Source: JBAZAX01 sp041671765 (GTDB lineage Bacteria; Babelota; Babeliae; Babelales; RVW-14). From it: a stretch of 64,000 nt of DNA. Positions 1 to 9,237 of this stretch are shown one piece after another. Location: contig JBAZAX010000003.1 of the NCBI GenBank assembly GCA_041671765.1, positions 18,892 through 82,891 of the forward strand, in the 5' to 3' direction. A program made the translations under genes and the position numbers. How positions within the stretch are numbered: the first letter of the stretch is position 1; every line of letters starts with the position of its first letter. The notes below the pieces were generated by a model. It saw only the letters and a program-made list of their open reading frames with translations. It was not told the DNA's origin and searched no databases.

Positions 1-609
1 ATAGCAAACAATCTCAGTACATCTGAAATCGAAAAGTGGAAATACGTCAATAACTACTTTGCAGCAAGTATTGGAGACTTAAATTCTTATGAAAAAATTG
101 GCGAATTTATTAGCCAAAATGCAAAATTTTTATCAATGCCGGCCGCCATTCTTTATAAATTTTTAGCAGAAAAAGTGTTGACTAAATTGGCACCTAGCAC
201 CACAAGCGATTCAGCAACAGAAGCAGTAACATCATCAACAACCAAAGCCAAGAAAAACAAATCTCTAAAATCAAAAGCCTTAGATAGCTCATTAAGTTTT
301 GGTGCAGGAAGTCTTAAATACGTTACAGCACCAATCATTGGCGGACTACTAACATATAGAATTATTAAATTCATAGGAGCAAAAATTGGAACCAAAACAA
401 CAAAATGCAACACAGCTTTAATAGCTTTTGCAAAAAATTGGGACCAACACAAAGATCAAACACCTGAAATTTTATGGTCTTTATTTGAACACTTGAATCA
501 AGAATTAATCGATAATAATGGGAAATTACCAAAGATTGATGCTGCACTCGCCCAAAAAATTATAGAAGCCATTGCAACCAATGCATCAATTTACGAATCA
601 ATCAGTTAA
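1..609 (+). CDS. Unknown protein, C-terminal part (gene runs off the left edge)
   Basis: The reading frame is open from base 1 to the TAA at 607-609, so the ATG at 136 is an internal methionine and the start lies outside the window. About 202 residues are visible. There is a Ser/Thr/Lys-rich low-complexity stretch (roughly bases 190-290), then a hydrophobic glycine-rich segment (YVTAPIIGGLLTYRIIKFIG) that could be a membrane or hairpin helix, and then a helical, acidic C-terminus. I do not recognise a family. A strong terminator follows 23 bases after the stop, so this is the last gene of its transcript. Confidence 0.7.
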   Translation: MANNLSTSEIEKWKYVNNYFAASIGDLNSYEKIGEFISQNAKFLSMPAAILYKFLAEKVLTKLAPSTTSDSATEAVTSSTTKAKKNKSLKSKALDSSLSFGAGSLKYVTAPIIGGLLTYRIIKFIGAKIGTKTTKCNTALIAFAKNWDQHKDQTPEILWSLFEHLNQELIDNNGKLPKIDAALAQKIIEAIATNASIYESIS

Positions 610-632
610 TTTTAATTAATAACTTTGATTTG

Positions 633-672
633 AAAAACCACAGGATTGTAAATTACACTCCTGTGGTTTTTT
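633..672 (+). terminator. Rho-independent terminator
   Basis: A perfect 13-bp stem (AAAAACCACAGGA at 633-645 with TCCTGTGGTTTTT at 659-671) closes a 13-base loop and ends in a T run. It lies just after the partial first gene. The A/T-rich outer stem would also work as a weaker terminator on the opposite strand. Confidence 0.9.
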
Positions 673-782
673 GTTATAATTAGTTTTTACTAAAATTGGT
701 AAAATAATATTTATTAACATTAGTTTGATAACTCAGAAAATCGTAAAAACAACTACTGAAAAAGACTTTTGAATTGTAATTT

Positions 783-817
783 TGTCATCCTGAATTTATT
801 TCAGGATCCATGGATTA
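783..817 (-). repeat. Palindromic element, short form, copy 1a
   Basis: This 35-base element has stem ATCCTGAA (787-794) and TTCAGGAT (800-807), followed by CCATGGATTA. It is the inverted partner of the copy at 868-902, with about 50 bases between them. Both lie in the 388-base gene-free stretch 610-997, which otherwise holds only the terminator at 633-672 and the ribosome binding site of the next gene. Strand is assigned relative to the majority orientation CCATGGATCCTGAA...GACAAAAATT. Confidence 0.8.
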
Positions 818-867
818 ATGAGTATCCACTAATTCGTAAGTGTTAACGTTTAAATTTGGATTATAAC

Positions 868-902
868 TAATCCATGGATGCTGAAACGAGTTCAGCATGA
901 CA
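868..902 (+). repeat. Palindromic element, short form, copy 1b
   Basis: This copy is inverted relative to copy 1a. It reads TAATCCATGG, then stem ATGCTGAA (878-885), loop ACGAG, stem TTCAGCAT (891-898), then GACA. Compared with copy 1a, one stem pair is changed from C-G to G-C on both sides, so pairing is kept. Copies 1a and 1b can also pair with each other over most of their length. Confidence 0.8.
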
Positions 903-997
903 CGTCCTTTCAAAAATATTATTTAAACCGTTAGTTACAATCGATTTAGTAGTTATTGAATTCGCATATTGTTCTTAAAGGTATAGGATGAGCCGTA

Positions 998-1630
998 ATG
1001 ATGCAATCGCAAGCCGGATTCGTTTTAAAACGATTTCAACCCAATAAATCTAAAAGTACTATTCTTTCAATGTATGAAGGAAAGTTCGACCTATCATTTA
1101 AAAAATTTAATGACAGCTTTAAGCTGTGGCCGGGGATGCTTGTATCATTTAACACAGAAAAAACATATAACACCCTTTTTGGATCAAATATACAAATATT
1201 AGCCACGCCAAACTTATCGGAAAATCAGTCCATATTTTTCATGCACCACATCTTAGAGCTTTGCTACTTTTTTGTTCCCAGTAACAAACCATGTCCTGAG
1301 ATTTTTAATTTTTTAAAACATTTTTTTTTATTTTTTGACCAAGAAGTTACAGGTCCAAAATATTTAAATTTTACCCAAAAAATATTCGTAACTAAATTAT
1401 TTAGCCTTTTTGGGTTCTTTTCTCATGACCCGATTTCGAGGTATTTAGCAGTACATGAAACGCTTACGACAACTTTTGTTGACTTTTCCATAGAACAAAA
1501 AGTAGAATTTCTGGAAAAGCATCTAAGTCTGAACCAAGAAAAAGATTTGGACGAATGGATTTTGGAAAGTTTAAAAATACATCCTCATAGCCACCTGTTC
1601 AAAACAACATTATTCGTCTATAAACAATAA
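998..1630 (+). CDS. RecO-like DNA repair protein (divergent)
   Basis: This 210-residue protein starts ATG ATG after AGGA at 985-988. The N-terminus (AGFVLKR then ILSMYEGKFDLSF) resembles the start of the RecO OB-fold. The middle (HHILELCYFFVPSNKPCPEI then KLFSLFGFF) resembles the RecO helical region, where 'YllELl...f..L...fe..LL..lGy' is usual. RecO helps load RecA on SSB-coated single-stranded DNA. The protein is shorter than typical RecO (about 240 residues) and lacks the Cys4 zinc-binding cluster found in many members. The match is by eye and weak, so an unrelated unknown protein is possible. The gene ends 16 bases before the MscS-type gene. Confidence 0.45.
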   Translation: MMQSQAGFVLKRFQPNKSKSTILSMYEGKFDLSFKKFNDSFKLWPGMLVSFNTEKTYNTLFGSNIQILATPNLSENQSIFFMHHILELCYFFVPSNKPCPEIFNFLKHFFLFFDQEVTGPKYLNFTQKIFVTKLFSLFGFFSHDPISRYLAVHETLTTTFVDFSIEQKVEFLEKHLSLNQEKDLDEWILESLKIHPHSHLFKTTLFVYKQ

Positions 1631-1646
1631 TTTATTGGAGATAATC

Positions 1647-4600
1647 ATGAAGATACATAACAAAATGTTTTTTATTTTGTTAACGTGCCTGTGGCACTCA
1701 ACATATGCAATGCAATTTTTAAATATCACAAAACAGTATGACCAAAAAACCAATGTTGTTCTCCCTTTTCTCAGTAATATTGAAATGCGAAAAAAACAGA
1801 TAAGCGACTTAGAGGTATCTCTACGCGAAATCAGAAGTCGGCTGGAAGAGCTAAATAAAGAAAGCTCAAATGCTCTCGCACAAATTCAAATTGAAGGTAC
1901 GGATATACAAAAGATTGGAGCACACGCTTCAGAGCGCGAAATAGAGTATTTAAATAAAAAAATATCAACATTCAATGCCAGAAAACAAAATCTTATAAAC
2001 ATACAAGAAGTTGATCAAGAAACTGTCGCAATAATTGAAAAACGTATTGAGATACTAAAAGAAATCTTAAATTATTTACAGGCTCCAAAAATTCAGCCAA
2101 AGCCCATTTATACATGGAAAGAATTTCAGGATGCACAAATTAAAACATCTGAACAAATTGCACAAATTGAAACTGAAAAACTAAAACGGGAAAATATTAA
2201 AAAACAGATTTTGGCAGAAAAAGGAACTTTACTTTCACTACAAAAACAGCTTGATGCAAAAGAAAAAGAACGTAATAAAATCATCAATCAAACACCATCA
2301 CATGATAAAGATGAAGAAATATCGACGGATATAATTAGACTTGAATCAGAAGTAGTTGATCATGAAATCAACTTATTAAATGAAAGAATAAAATTTTCCA
2401 ACCAAAAAATAGAAAAACTAACAGAAGAAGAAAAGCTTAAAGAAACCGAATTTGAACTCTTACAATTAAAAATTAATGATCAAAAAAACATATCCCAGGT
2501 AATAGAAAAGAGACTTTTACTTGATTCAAAAGATGTGGAATTTGCAAAATTAGAACTCAAAAAAGAAACCCACATTTCAATTGATACAAAAAATGAATTA
2601 AATAAATTACGCGAACCCAAAAAATATGAAAAAGAAAAAATAAACATAGAGATCAACAGCCTTCAAGATAAAATCAAACAACTCACAACCAAAGATAAAA
2701 AAGATTCATATAACATTCATATTACAAAATCAATGCTACAAAGAGCCCTATCGCTCAAAGACCTTATTGAAAGAGATCTGCTACTACTTGATGCAAAAAA
2801 AGATGTTGCCGACGTAAAGTTAAAAATTAAAGAACTCCAGTTTAAAATACTAGAATTAAGATACAAGCTAAAAACAGAAAAAGGTAACGTTAAAGAGTAT
2901 CTTGCAACCTATAAAACTCAAAAAGAACTTGAAACAAGCACCCTAAAAAGTTTTAAAGAAAAACGCATTGAAGCAGTAAATTCTTTAGTTGAAACTCAAC
3001 GCGAAATATCGGGCATTAGCTCCAAAATAGAAAAAATGCATGGAAGTAAAGCTTCTCTAATCAACCAACAGCCTTCATATTTGACTACAATAATAAATAA
3101 TCTTGATGACTCAAGACGCATATTAAGCGACCTCTCAATAGTAACCCAAGACTTTTTGGCAGTATGCTCCGACCTAATTCACCAACAAACAAGTGTCTTA
3201 AATTTTTACGATCTAATACTTACCGACCTTGAATCCTACACAACAACACAGAGCATTTGGAAGCGTACTCCTACTGCAATATCTTCTGAAGCACTAAAAA
3301 CTTCATTAATTGAGGCTGAGGATTTTGCCAAAAAGCTTTTCTGGGGAGTCCCCGCACATTTGAGCCCTTTAACAATTTTAAATTTATTAAAAGAATTTAG
3401 TATTTTTGATTTTTTATTTACCCTTCTTTTTATACTTTTTGCTGTAACCGCATTTATTTTCATTAAAAAATGGCTCGTCAAAATCAGTCAAAAATTTGAA
3501 TATAAATCTCAGCATAAACCTGAGCAATCAAAACGTATTACGTACACAATTTCTTCTACACTTTTAACTTTCGCGCTAGAACACTACAACTTATTATTCG
3601 CACTAATATCGATATATCTATATATAAATCTTGAGTATCAGATCTTTACAACCCAATTTTTATCCATCCCATTTTACACCGCACTGTTCTATTTGATCTG
3701 TATTCCATTTTTTGTTTTTATATCAACGCAGCTACTCACAACCTTAAAAGATTTAAATAAAAAATTGAGTTTTGTCTTTTTTGCTGAAACAATTCAGGAC
3801 AGATTTTTAGTCCTAATCAGCACATTTATGTACTCTTCTTCCATAATTCTTCCGTTTAGAAGCGCATTTTTGATTTACAGCGATACAAAAATGGGCCTTG
3901 GTGATGTTTTAATGGCGGGATACTCATTAATATTATTATTAATTTTACTTTTTTTATTTACTAAAGAAGATCTGTTTAAGTTGCTACCTTACACAAAGTA
4001 TCCGTCAGTTGAATGGATAAAGAAAAAACTTGAAAAATTTTATTACCCAATATTTTTCTTCATCATGGGACTCCTAATTTTACGTAATCCATATGTTGGA
4101 TATGCCAATCTCTCTTGGTACCTGGCTTTTGCAATTCCAGCCTCAGCAGCACTCTTATGGGCATTATTCATAACACATAATTATATCAGAAACTATTCGG
4201 TATTTTTGTTCATGACCGAGGATGAGGATGAGATAAAAGATAAATTTGAACATGCAAAAACTTATTATGGAATATTAATTATTGCAACTTTCCTGTTCCT
4301 ATTTTTCATTGATATTTTCTTCATTGCACGGATCTGGGGATATAATTACACCACAACCGAAATATGGCGACTACTTTCTGAAACATGGGTTATTCCATTT
4401 GGTGATGCCAATAAACTTGGGGTTGTTCAATTCATGACATTGGCAACTTTTGTTTTATCAGGATTTTTAACATCGTCACTGCTTGATAAATTTGTACTTA
4501 ATAAATTATTTGAGATGTTACGTACTGAGTCAGGAACTCAAAACACCATTTCGAAAATACTGCACTATGCAATTATCGTCATAGCTGTCCTTCTGGGCTT

Positions 4601-5249
4601 CCTATCCATCCACCTTGAGCAATTCATCTTCCTAATTGGCGGACTGTTAGGTATCGGTTTAGGCTTTGCGCTCAAAGACGTTGTTGCTGATTTTGTTGCA
4701 GGCTTCTTTGTGCTTATCGAACGCCCAATTGAAATAGGAAATTACATTCAGATAGATAATATTGAAGGTACAGTACAAAAAATCTCGGCACGAACAACAA
4801 CAATTGTTAACTCACGCAACTTTGCAACATTTGTTCCGAATAAAGATCTACTTGCCAAACAGATTACCAACTGGAGCCATCGCAAGTTCGCAATTGGATT
4901 TGAAATTTATATTCGCGTAACACACGAGTCTGATCCAGAACTGGTGCGTAAAATTATTCTTGAAACACTACAAAGCCATCCAACTGTACTAAAACTTCCT
5001 GCCTGCATCTGCCGCCTGGAGGAAATTGAGGCTGACGCACTTTACTTTATGAGCCGCGCATTTATTAGCACACAAAGATTGAAAGAAAGTTGGACCATTG
5101 CAGCAGATCTTAGAATAAAAATTGTAAAAGCGTTTAAGGAAAATGGAATTAAATTCGCAAAACCACAGCGAGTTGTTTATCTAAATGAACAAACAAATGA
5201 AACAAGGGTTGAGGAGAAAAAGCCGCTTGGTATAAAGTTTGACAAGTAA
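1647..5249 (+). CDS. Very large MscS/MscK-type mechanosensitive channel
   Basis: The start chosen is ATG at 1647, preceded by GGAGA at 1637-1641; the longer frame would need a TTG without a Shine-Dalgarno. The protein has about 1200 residues: a signal peptide, a long charged coiled-coil region (about residues 30-480) expected in the periplasm, many membrane segments from about residue 590, and the MscS domain at about 970-1185. The MscS part shows the pore-lining, Gly-rich helix (GGLLGIGLGFALKDVVADF), the beta domain (ERPIEIGNYIQI) and the cytoplasmic alpha/beta region. The layout matches MscK/KefA-like channels, which release solutes on hypo-osmotic shock. The domain assignment is secure; the specific MscK role is inferred. 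Confidence 0.9.
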   Translation: MKIHNKMFFILLTCLWHSTYAMQFLNITKQYDQKTNVVLPFLSNIEMRKKQISDLEVSLREIRSRLEELNKESSNALAQIQIEGTDIQKIGAHASEREIEYLNKKISTFNARKQNLINIQEVDQETVAIIEKRIEILKEILNYLQAPKIQPKPIYTWKEFQDAQIKTSEQIAQIETEKLKRENIKKQILAEKGTLLSLQKQLDAKEKERNKIINQTPSHDKDEEISTDIIRLESEVVDHEINLLNERIKFSNQKIEKLTEEEKLKETEFELLQLKINDQKNISQVIEKRLLLDSKDVEFAKLELKKETHISIDTKNELNKLREPKKYEKEKINIEINSLQDKIKQLTTKDKKDSYNIHITKSMLQRALSLKDLIERDLLLLDAKKDVADVKLKIKELQFKILELRYKLKTEKGNVKEYLATYKTQKELETSTLKSFKEKRIEAVNSLVETQREISGISSKIEKMHGSKASLINQQPSYLTTIINNLDDSRRILSDLSIVTQDFLAVCSDLIHQQTSVLNFYDLILTDLESYTTTQSIWKRTPTAISSEALKTSLIEAEDFAKKLFWGVPAHLSPLTILNLLKEFSIFDFLFTLLFILFAVTAFIFIKKWLVKISQKFEYKSQHKPEQSKRITYTISSTLLTFALEHYNLLFALISIYLYINLEYQIFTTQFLSIPFYTALFYLICIPFFVFISTQLLTTLKDLNKKLSFVFFAETIQDRFLVLISTFMYSSSIILPFRSAFLIYSDTKMGLGDVLMAGYSLILLLILLFLFTKEDLFKLLPYTKYPSVEWIKKKLEKFYYPIFFFIMGLLILRNPYVGYANLSWYLAFAIPASAALLWALFITHNYIRNYSVFLFMTEDEDEIKDKFEHAKTYYGILIIATFLFLFFIDIFFIARIWGYNYTTTEIWRLLSETWVIPFGDANKLGVVQFMTLATFVLSGFLTSSLLDKFVLNKLFEMLRTESGTQNTISKILHYAIIVIAVLLGFLSIHLEQFIFLIGGLLGIGLGFALKDVVADFVAGFFVLIERPIEIGNYIQIDNIEGTVQKISARTTTIVNSRNFATFVPNKDLLAKQITNWSHRKFAIGFEIYIRVTHESDPELVRKIILETLQSHPTVLKLPACICRLEEIEADALYFMSRAFISTQRLKESWTIAADLRIKIVKAFKENGIKFAKPQRVVYLNEQTNETRVEEKKPLGIKFDK

Positions 5250-5304
5250 AAAACAGGGATCTTAAGGAAAAGCGAGAGTAAAAAAAAGAAGAAAGAGAGT
5301 AGTA

Positions 5305-6570
5305 ATGAAGAGTCTTAAGTCCATTGCGATAATTTTTGTAATTACGGCATTTTATTCCAACACCTATTGCGCAACCAAGCCACCAGCCGATATAAAAGGC
5401 AATTTGACAACATTAAAGCAGTCGCTGGGACGGCTGAAAACAAAATTAGATTCTTTATCAAAAAAATTGGGCTCCATAAAAACAAAGTTATTAGATTTAA
5501 AGAAACCGCAGGTTCAAATAGATCAGGGAGCATCAGGTTTTTGGATTCCATTTGAAGACCCTCAGATATTTGGAATCCCTATGGGAATAAAATTCTTCAA
5601 AGAAAATGCTACAAATGCTACAAGCGAACTAATAATTGAATATCATATTCTAAAACATCTTTTGACTATGTATGATTTTATTACAAAAAAAATTAATGCC
5701 GATTATTGGAACCCTCATCCATTTACAACATTATTTTATGCAAAAGATTTCAGTATTAAATCACCATATGATGAAGATGACAAAGGATTTAGCGAAATTC
5801 ATATGAAACGCGAAGCAATAATTGATAAAGAAAAAGGACAAAGACCAAACATAGCTGAACTGCCATACCTAATTATGGAAAACTACAAAAGAGATATCTC
5901 TTGTAAAAAAAAGATCCATGAGACTACCAGCAAAACTACGTGGAATGCAAAGCTTAAAACATTCTCTGACGACCTGTTTAGCGCAAAAAAATTTACTGCA
6001 AATAAAGAAAAATATCTTACTCAATTAAAAATAAAACTTGGACAGATTTTGCTACTATTTTACTTCATGGGAATAACAACACATGACTGTGACATGTTTA
6101 TATTTTTTGATGAAAAACTAGATCGCGGGTACTTCAAAGATAATATTACCGATGAAACACTTAAAAAAGCTCCAATAGCTAATATATTAAAAGCTACGGG
6201 TGTAAAATTAATCGATTTTGGCGAAAGTAGACTATTTTACACTAACAATGCAAAAACAATAATTCGCATAAATAAAATTTGGTATGACGATAAAACAAAT
6301 ACAAATATGGATGTAAAAAAAGCTATCGACACAAAAATTCAAATAATTAATAATGAGTTTGGAAGTGCACAAACATTCAATGATTATGAATCCCAAATAA
6401 ACGAGCAATTAAAAAACGGCTTTAACCCAATAAAAGACTTTAATGCTACGGAAAAGGCAGCCATAAAAACCTTATATGATTTCGTTATTGCTTACGAAGA
6501 TTCTACGACAAAAACAAAACCTTTTGCAAACTTGTACCACCATGCTGTTGTTGAAAATAGTTTAAAGTAA
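5305..6570 (+). CDS. Secreted protein-kinase-like protein with N-terminal coiled coil
   Basis: This 421-residue protein has a signal peptide (MKSLKSIAIIFVITAFYSNT, processed near YCA). A Leu/Lys heptad coiled coil (about 33-66) follows that is also present in the next two genes. The rest has landmarks of a divergent protein kinase fold: GIKFF with Lys96 as possible beta-3 lysine, Glu108 or Glu112 in a helix like alphaC, LIMEN (189-193) like a hinge, HDCD (260-263) like a catalytic loop, and LIDFGESR (302-309) like the DFG motif. The catalytic-loop Asn is not in its usual place, so it may be a pseudokinase. It lies 10 bases upstream of a USP gene, in an operon of three secreted proteins. The kinase call is by eye; an unrelated secreted protein remains possible. 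Confidence 0.5.
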   Translation: MKSLKSIAIIFVITAFYSNTYCATKPPADIKGNLTTLKQSLGRLKTKLDSLSKKLGSIKTKLLDLKKPQVQIDQGASGFWIPFEDPQIFGIPMGIKFFKENATNATSELIIEYHILKHLLTMYDFITKKINADYWNPHPFTTLFYAKDFSIKSPYDEDDKGFSEIHMKREAIIDKEKGQRPNIAELPYLIMENYKRDISCKKKIHETTSKTTWNAKLKTFSDDLFSAKKFTANKEKYLTQLKIKLGQILLLFYFMGITTHDCDMFIFFDEKLDRGYFKDNITDETLKKAPIANILKATGVKLIDFGESRLFYTNNAKTIIRINKIWYDDKTNTNMDVKKAIDTKIQIINNEFGSAQTFNDYESQINEQLKNGFNPIKDFNATEKAAIKTLYDFVIAYEDSTTKTKPFANLYHHAVVENSLK

Positions 6571-6580
6571 TGGATTTTTA

Positions 6581-7759
6581 ATGAATTTTTCTATAAAAAC
6601 ATTCACAATTATCATTGTCATTTTTTTAGCATTAAATTCATTCATATCTAATGCTAAAAATCGAGGTATCTTTAACGAAAATCGCAATGATTGTTTTATG
6701 AACGCCTCAACTCAAGCAATCTCACACATCAATGAATTGAGGACATTCTATAACAAATTCAAAGAGTCTGCACATTCCCCAAACTTTGAAAACCACAAGC
6801 CAATGCAAGTTTTATTTAACTATTTAAATGAACTAGAAAAAGAAGAACCCAGTCCAATATCAGGATCAAAAAAATTCAGGGCATATTGGGTTAACAATTT
6901 TACCACAATGAAAAACTTCAAAACAGGACAACACGACGCTCAAGAATTCATATCTTCAGTTTTCGATATTTTAAATAACGAATTTAATAAGTACCTAACT
7001 GAAGCTAGCGAAAATATAACCCAAAATCCAATAAGTACATTTAAACTACAAATAAAAAAAACTATCACCTGCAATCATTGTGGATATGTACGCAGCATAG
7101 ATGAACCAGGATATTTGCTACCATTAACAATTTTATACGGGCCACTGTCTGATCTTAAGCATTGCAATGATTTAACATGCTGCTTAAAAAACTTCTTTGA
7201 ACCAACTGTAATGAATGATTGGACGTGCGACAATTGTAGACAAAAAAATGCTCGCCGATTAAAAACAATTTCATTTCTCCCTAAATATTTGGTTATCCAA
7301 CTAAAAAGATTTATATACGGAGGCATTGCCAATAAATTAGATGATGCTATAAAATTTGACCCAATAATAGAAATTGATTCCGATATCATAGATCAATCTA
7401 TCAAAGAAAAATATCATAATAAAAATTTTAGTTATAAACTTTTGACTTTTATTTGTCATGAAGGAGGTCCTAGCGGTGGACATTATTGGGCATATGGAAA
7501 AGACTCAAATAATAATTGGTATAAGTATGATGATTCAACTGTAACTTCAATCACACCAACCATATTAATCGATATTTTAAATCAAACTAAAGAAATTGGC
7601 ACCCCATACGTTCTTTTCTATGAACTCGATGAGAAAACTCTATTTTCACATGAAAGAGTCCATCAACAACTTACTCAGCTCAAATCATCGTTGCAGGAAT
7701 TGAAAACGCGGTTGGAAACATTACGAAAGAAATTGGAAATTTTAAAAAGTAAGTTATAG
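6581..7759 (+). CDS. Secreted ubiquitin-specific protease (USP/C19) 1
   Basis: This 392-residue cysteine protease has an N-terminal signal peptide (FTIIIVIFLALNSFISNA). The USP Cys box is NRNDCFMNASTQA with Cys38. GQHDAQEF (116-123) is the usual QDAxEF motif. Two CxxC pairs (164/167 and 216/219) form the zinc finger. The His box is GGPSGGHYWAYG with His301, followed by WYKYDDS with Asp317. The family cleaves ubiquitin from eukaryotic proteins. With a signal peptide and no bacterial ubiquitin, the target is probably a host protein. The last 31 residues are a Leu/Lys coiled coil shared with its two neighbours. The gaps of 10 and 11 bases to those neighbours indicate one operon. Confidence 0.93.
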   Translation: MNFSIKTFTIIIVIFLALNSFISNAKNRGIFNENRNDCFMNASTQAISHINELRTFYNKFKESAHSPNFENHKPMQVLFNYLNELEKEEPSPISGSKKFRAYWVNNFTTMKNFKTGQHDAQEFISSVFDILNNEFNKYLTEASENITQNPISTFKLQIKKTITCNHCGYVRSIDEPGYLLPLTILYGPLSDLKHCNDLTCCLKNFFEPTVMNDWTCDNCRQKNARRLKTISFLPKYLVIQLKRFIYGGIANKLDDAIKFDPIIEIDSDIIDQSIKEKYHNKNFSYKLLTFICHEGGPSGGHYWAYGKDSNNNWYKYDDSTVTSITPTILIDILNQTKEIGTPYVLFYELDEKTLFSHERVHQQLTQLKSSLQELKTRLETLRKKLEILKSKL

Positions 7760-7770
7760 AAAGTAAAATA

Positions 7771-9147
7771 ATGAAATTATACTTCAAACACTTTGTCCTA
7801 GTAATAATCATTATTTCATATCGATCAGGCCACTCAAAAAATAAAGGTCTTGAATGGGGCGACAATAGTTGCTACTTTGATGCTTCAGTTCAGGCATTAT
7901 CAACTCTTAAGGATTTTAATGCCAATTTAAGCCAATACAATCCCGAAAATTATCCCCCAACAAGCATCTATTTAAATCTTATAAATTTAATAAATGGTAA
8001 ATTCACAACTGATAACGAATACTTAAAAAGCGATTACGAAATAGAAGGGGGAATTTCTTTGAGAAATTTTCATCTTGGATTTTCACAAGAATTATCAAAG
8101 GAAGATGAACCAACAGGACAAAAAGATGCTTCTGAATTTATCTTAAAAATTTTAAGTAATATAGAAAAACAAATTCCAGAGTTACGGCAAAAATTCGAAG
8201 CTCAAACAAAACAAAGCTTACAAAGCATTGGAATTAAAGGTAAAGATCTCGATGAAGCAATTCAAGCGCAACTTAATCAACTTCACGATCCTTTTGATAA
8301 ACTCAATTTTTTTACTCTCAACTCTAAAGAATGCTTAAACTGTAAACACCTTAACGAACAAACAGAGCCACACCGTATTCTAATTCTTAATTTTGATTCC
8401 AAAGAAGCTAGTGACATTAAAGATCTTTTGAAATTAAATTTCAGAGATAGTCAAATAAGTGATTATAAATGCGATAATTGCCACAAAAATGTAACCTGTA
8501 ACGGCACTAAAAAAATTGCAAGCTTACCAAAATACTTAATAATTCATTTATCTCGTAATAATGTAAAAAAAGATGCCACCGGAAGTATTATTTTTGATGC
8601 ATCAGGAGATCCTACTTATGAATTGATTTCAACCCCAATTTTTTTTGCATTTGAAATCAATCTGAATAATATTAAAAATATTTTATCTAATGACATAAAA
8701 AAAGAACTCACTCAAAAACCTTTAAAGTACAGCTTAAATGCTGTAATTGTTCACGGTGGCGAAAGCGTCAATAGCGGTCACTACTGGGCTTATGCAAAAT
8801 CAAATGATCCTAAAGATTTAGGCTCTTGGTACTTGTATAATGATCAATATATTTCCGATGCAGGTAAAGATAAAGATTTAAAACCAAACTCAATGATAAT
8901 TAAAGTAATGCAAACCGGGTTGGATAACAACGTAACTGGATACCCTAATGCAACCCCTTATGTTCTTTTCTATGAGCTAGCAGAAGTTGGCAAAGATGAA
9001 CCTAATTTTGATATTTCTTGGCATACTGCAATGCAAAACCAACTTCCGCAAAAACTTACTCAACTAAAAACATCCTTGCAAGAACTGAAAGCAAAGCTGC
9101 AAATATTGCAGGAAAAGTTGGGTGCGTTGCGGAAAAAATTGGGATAA
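7771..9147 (+). CDS. Secreted ubiquitin-specific protease (USP/C19) 2
   Basis: This 458-residue paralogue of the preceding gene has a short signal peptide (FKHFVLVIIIISYRSGHS). The Cys box is GDNSCYFDASVQA with Cys34. GQKDASEF is the QDAxEF motif, and CLNC and CDNC are the zinc-finger pairs. The His box is NSGHYWAYA with His337. The third triad position is Asn357 (WYLYND), where the first paralogue has Asp; both residues occur in active USPs. The C-terminal 32 residues repeat the Leu/Lys coiled coil. Similarity to the first USP is clear but low, so the duplication is old or the substrates differ. A palindromic element begins 8 bases after the stop. Confidence 0.92.
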   Translation: MKLYFKHFVLVIIIISYRSGHSKNKGLEWGDNSCYFDASVQALSTLKDFNANLSQYNPENYPPTSIYLNLINLINGKFTTDNEYLKSDYEIEGGISLRNFHLGFSQELSKEDEPTGQKDASEFILKILSNIEKQIPELRQKFEAQTKQSLQSIGIKGKDLDEAIQAQLNQLHDPFDKLNFFTLNSKECLNCKHLNEQTEPHRILILNFDSKEASDIKDLLKLNFRDSQISDYKCDNCHKNVTCNGTKKIASLPKYLIIHLSRNNVKKDATGSIIFDASGDPTYELISTPIFFAFEINLNNIKNILSNDIKKELTQKPLKYSLNAVIVHGGESVNSGHYWAYAKSNDPKDLGSWYLYNDQYISDAGKDKDLKPNSMIIKVMQTGLDNNVTGYPNATPYVLFYELAEVGKDEPNFDISWHTAMQNQLPQKLTQLKTSLQELKAKLQILQEKLGALRKKLG

Positions 9148-9154
9148 AAAATAG

Positions 9155-9182
9155 ATCCTGGATCAAGTCCAGGATGACAAAA
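9155..9182 (+). repeat. Palindromic element, short form, copy 2
   Basis: Stem ATCCTGGA (9155-9162), loop TCAAG, stem TCCAGGAT (9168-9175), then GACAAAAATT. Relative to the commonest form (ATCCTGAA/TTCAGGAT), one A-T pair is replaced by G-C on both arms. It lies just after the second USP stop codon. A further hairpin-rich stretch (GCCCTTCAAGGGC and CTGGCTTGCCAG, 9201-9237) separates it from the 3' end of tmRNA and may terminate one or both genes. Confidence 0.8.
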
Positions 9183-9237
9183 ATTGAAGTATTAATTCTG
9201 ACTGGCTTGCCAGACGAAGCCCTTCAAGGGCGAAGAC

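Noticed and set aside
783..902. Paired inverted repeats as terminal repeats of an insertion sequence
   Set aside because: Only about 50 bases separate them and there is no transposase; they are two copies of the dispersed element facing each other.
6581..9147. USP genes as eukaryotic contamination in the assembly
   Set aside because: They have bacterial signal peptides, short intergenic gaps with start sites, no introns, and share a coiled-coil module and base composition with the neighbouring bacterial gene.
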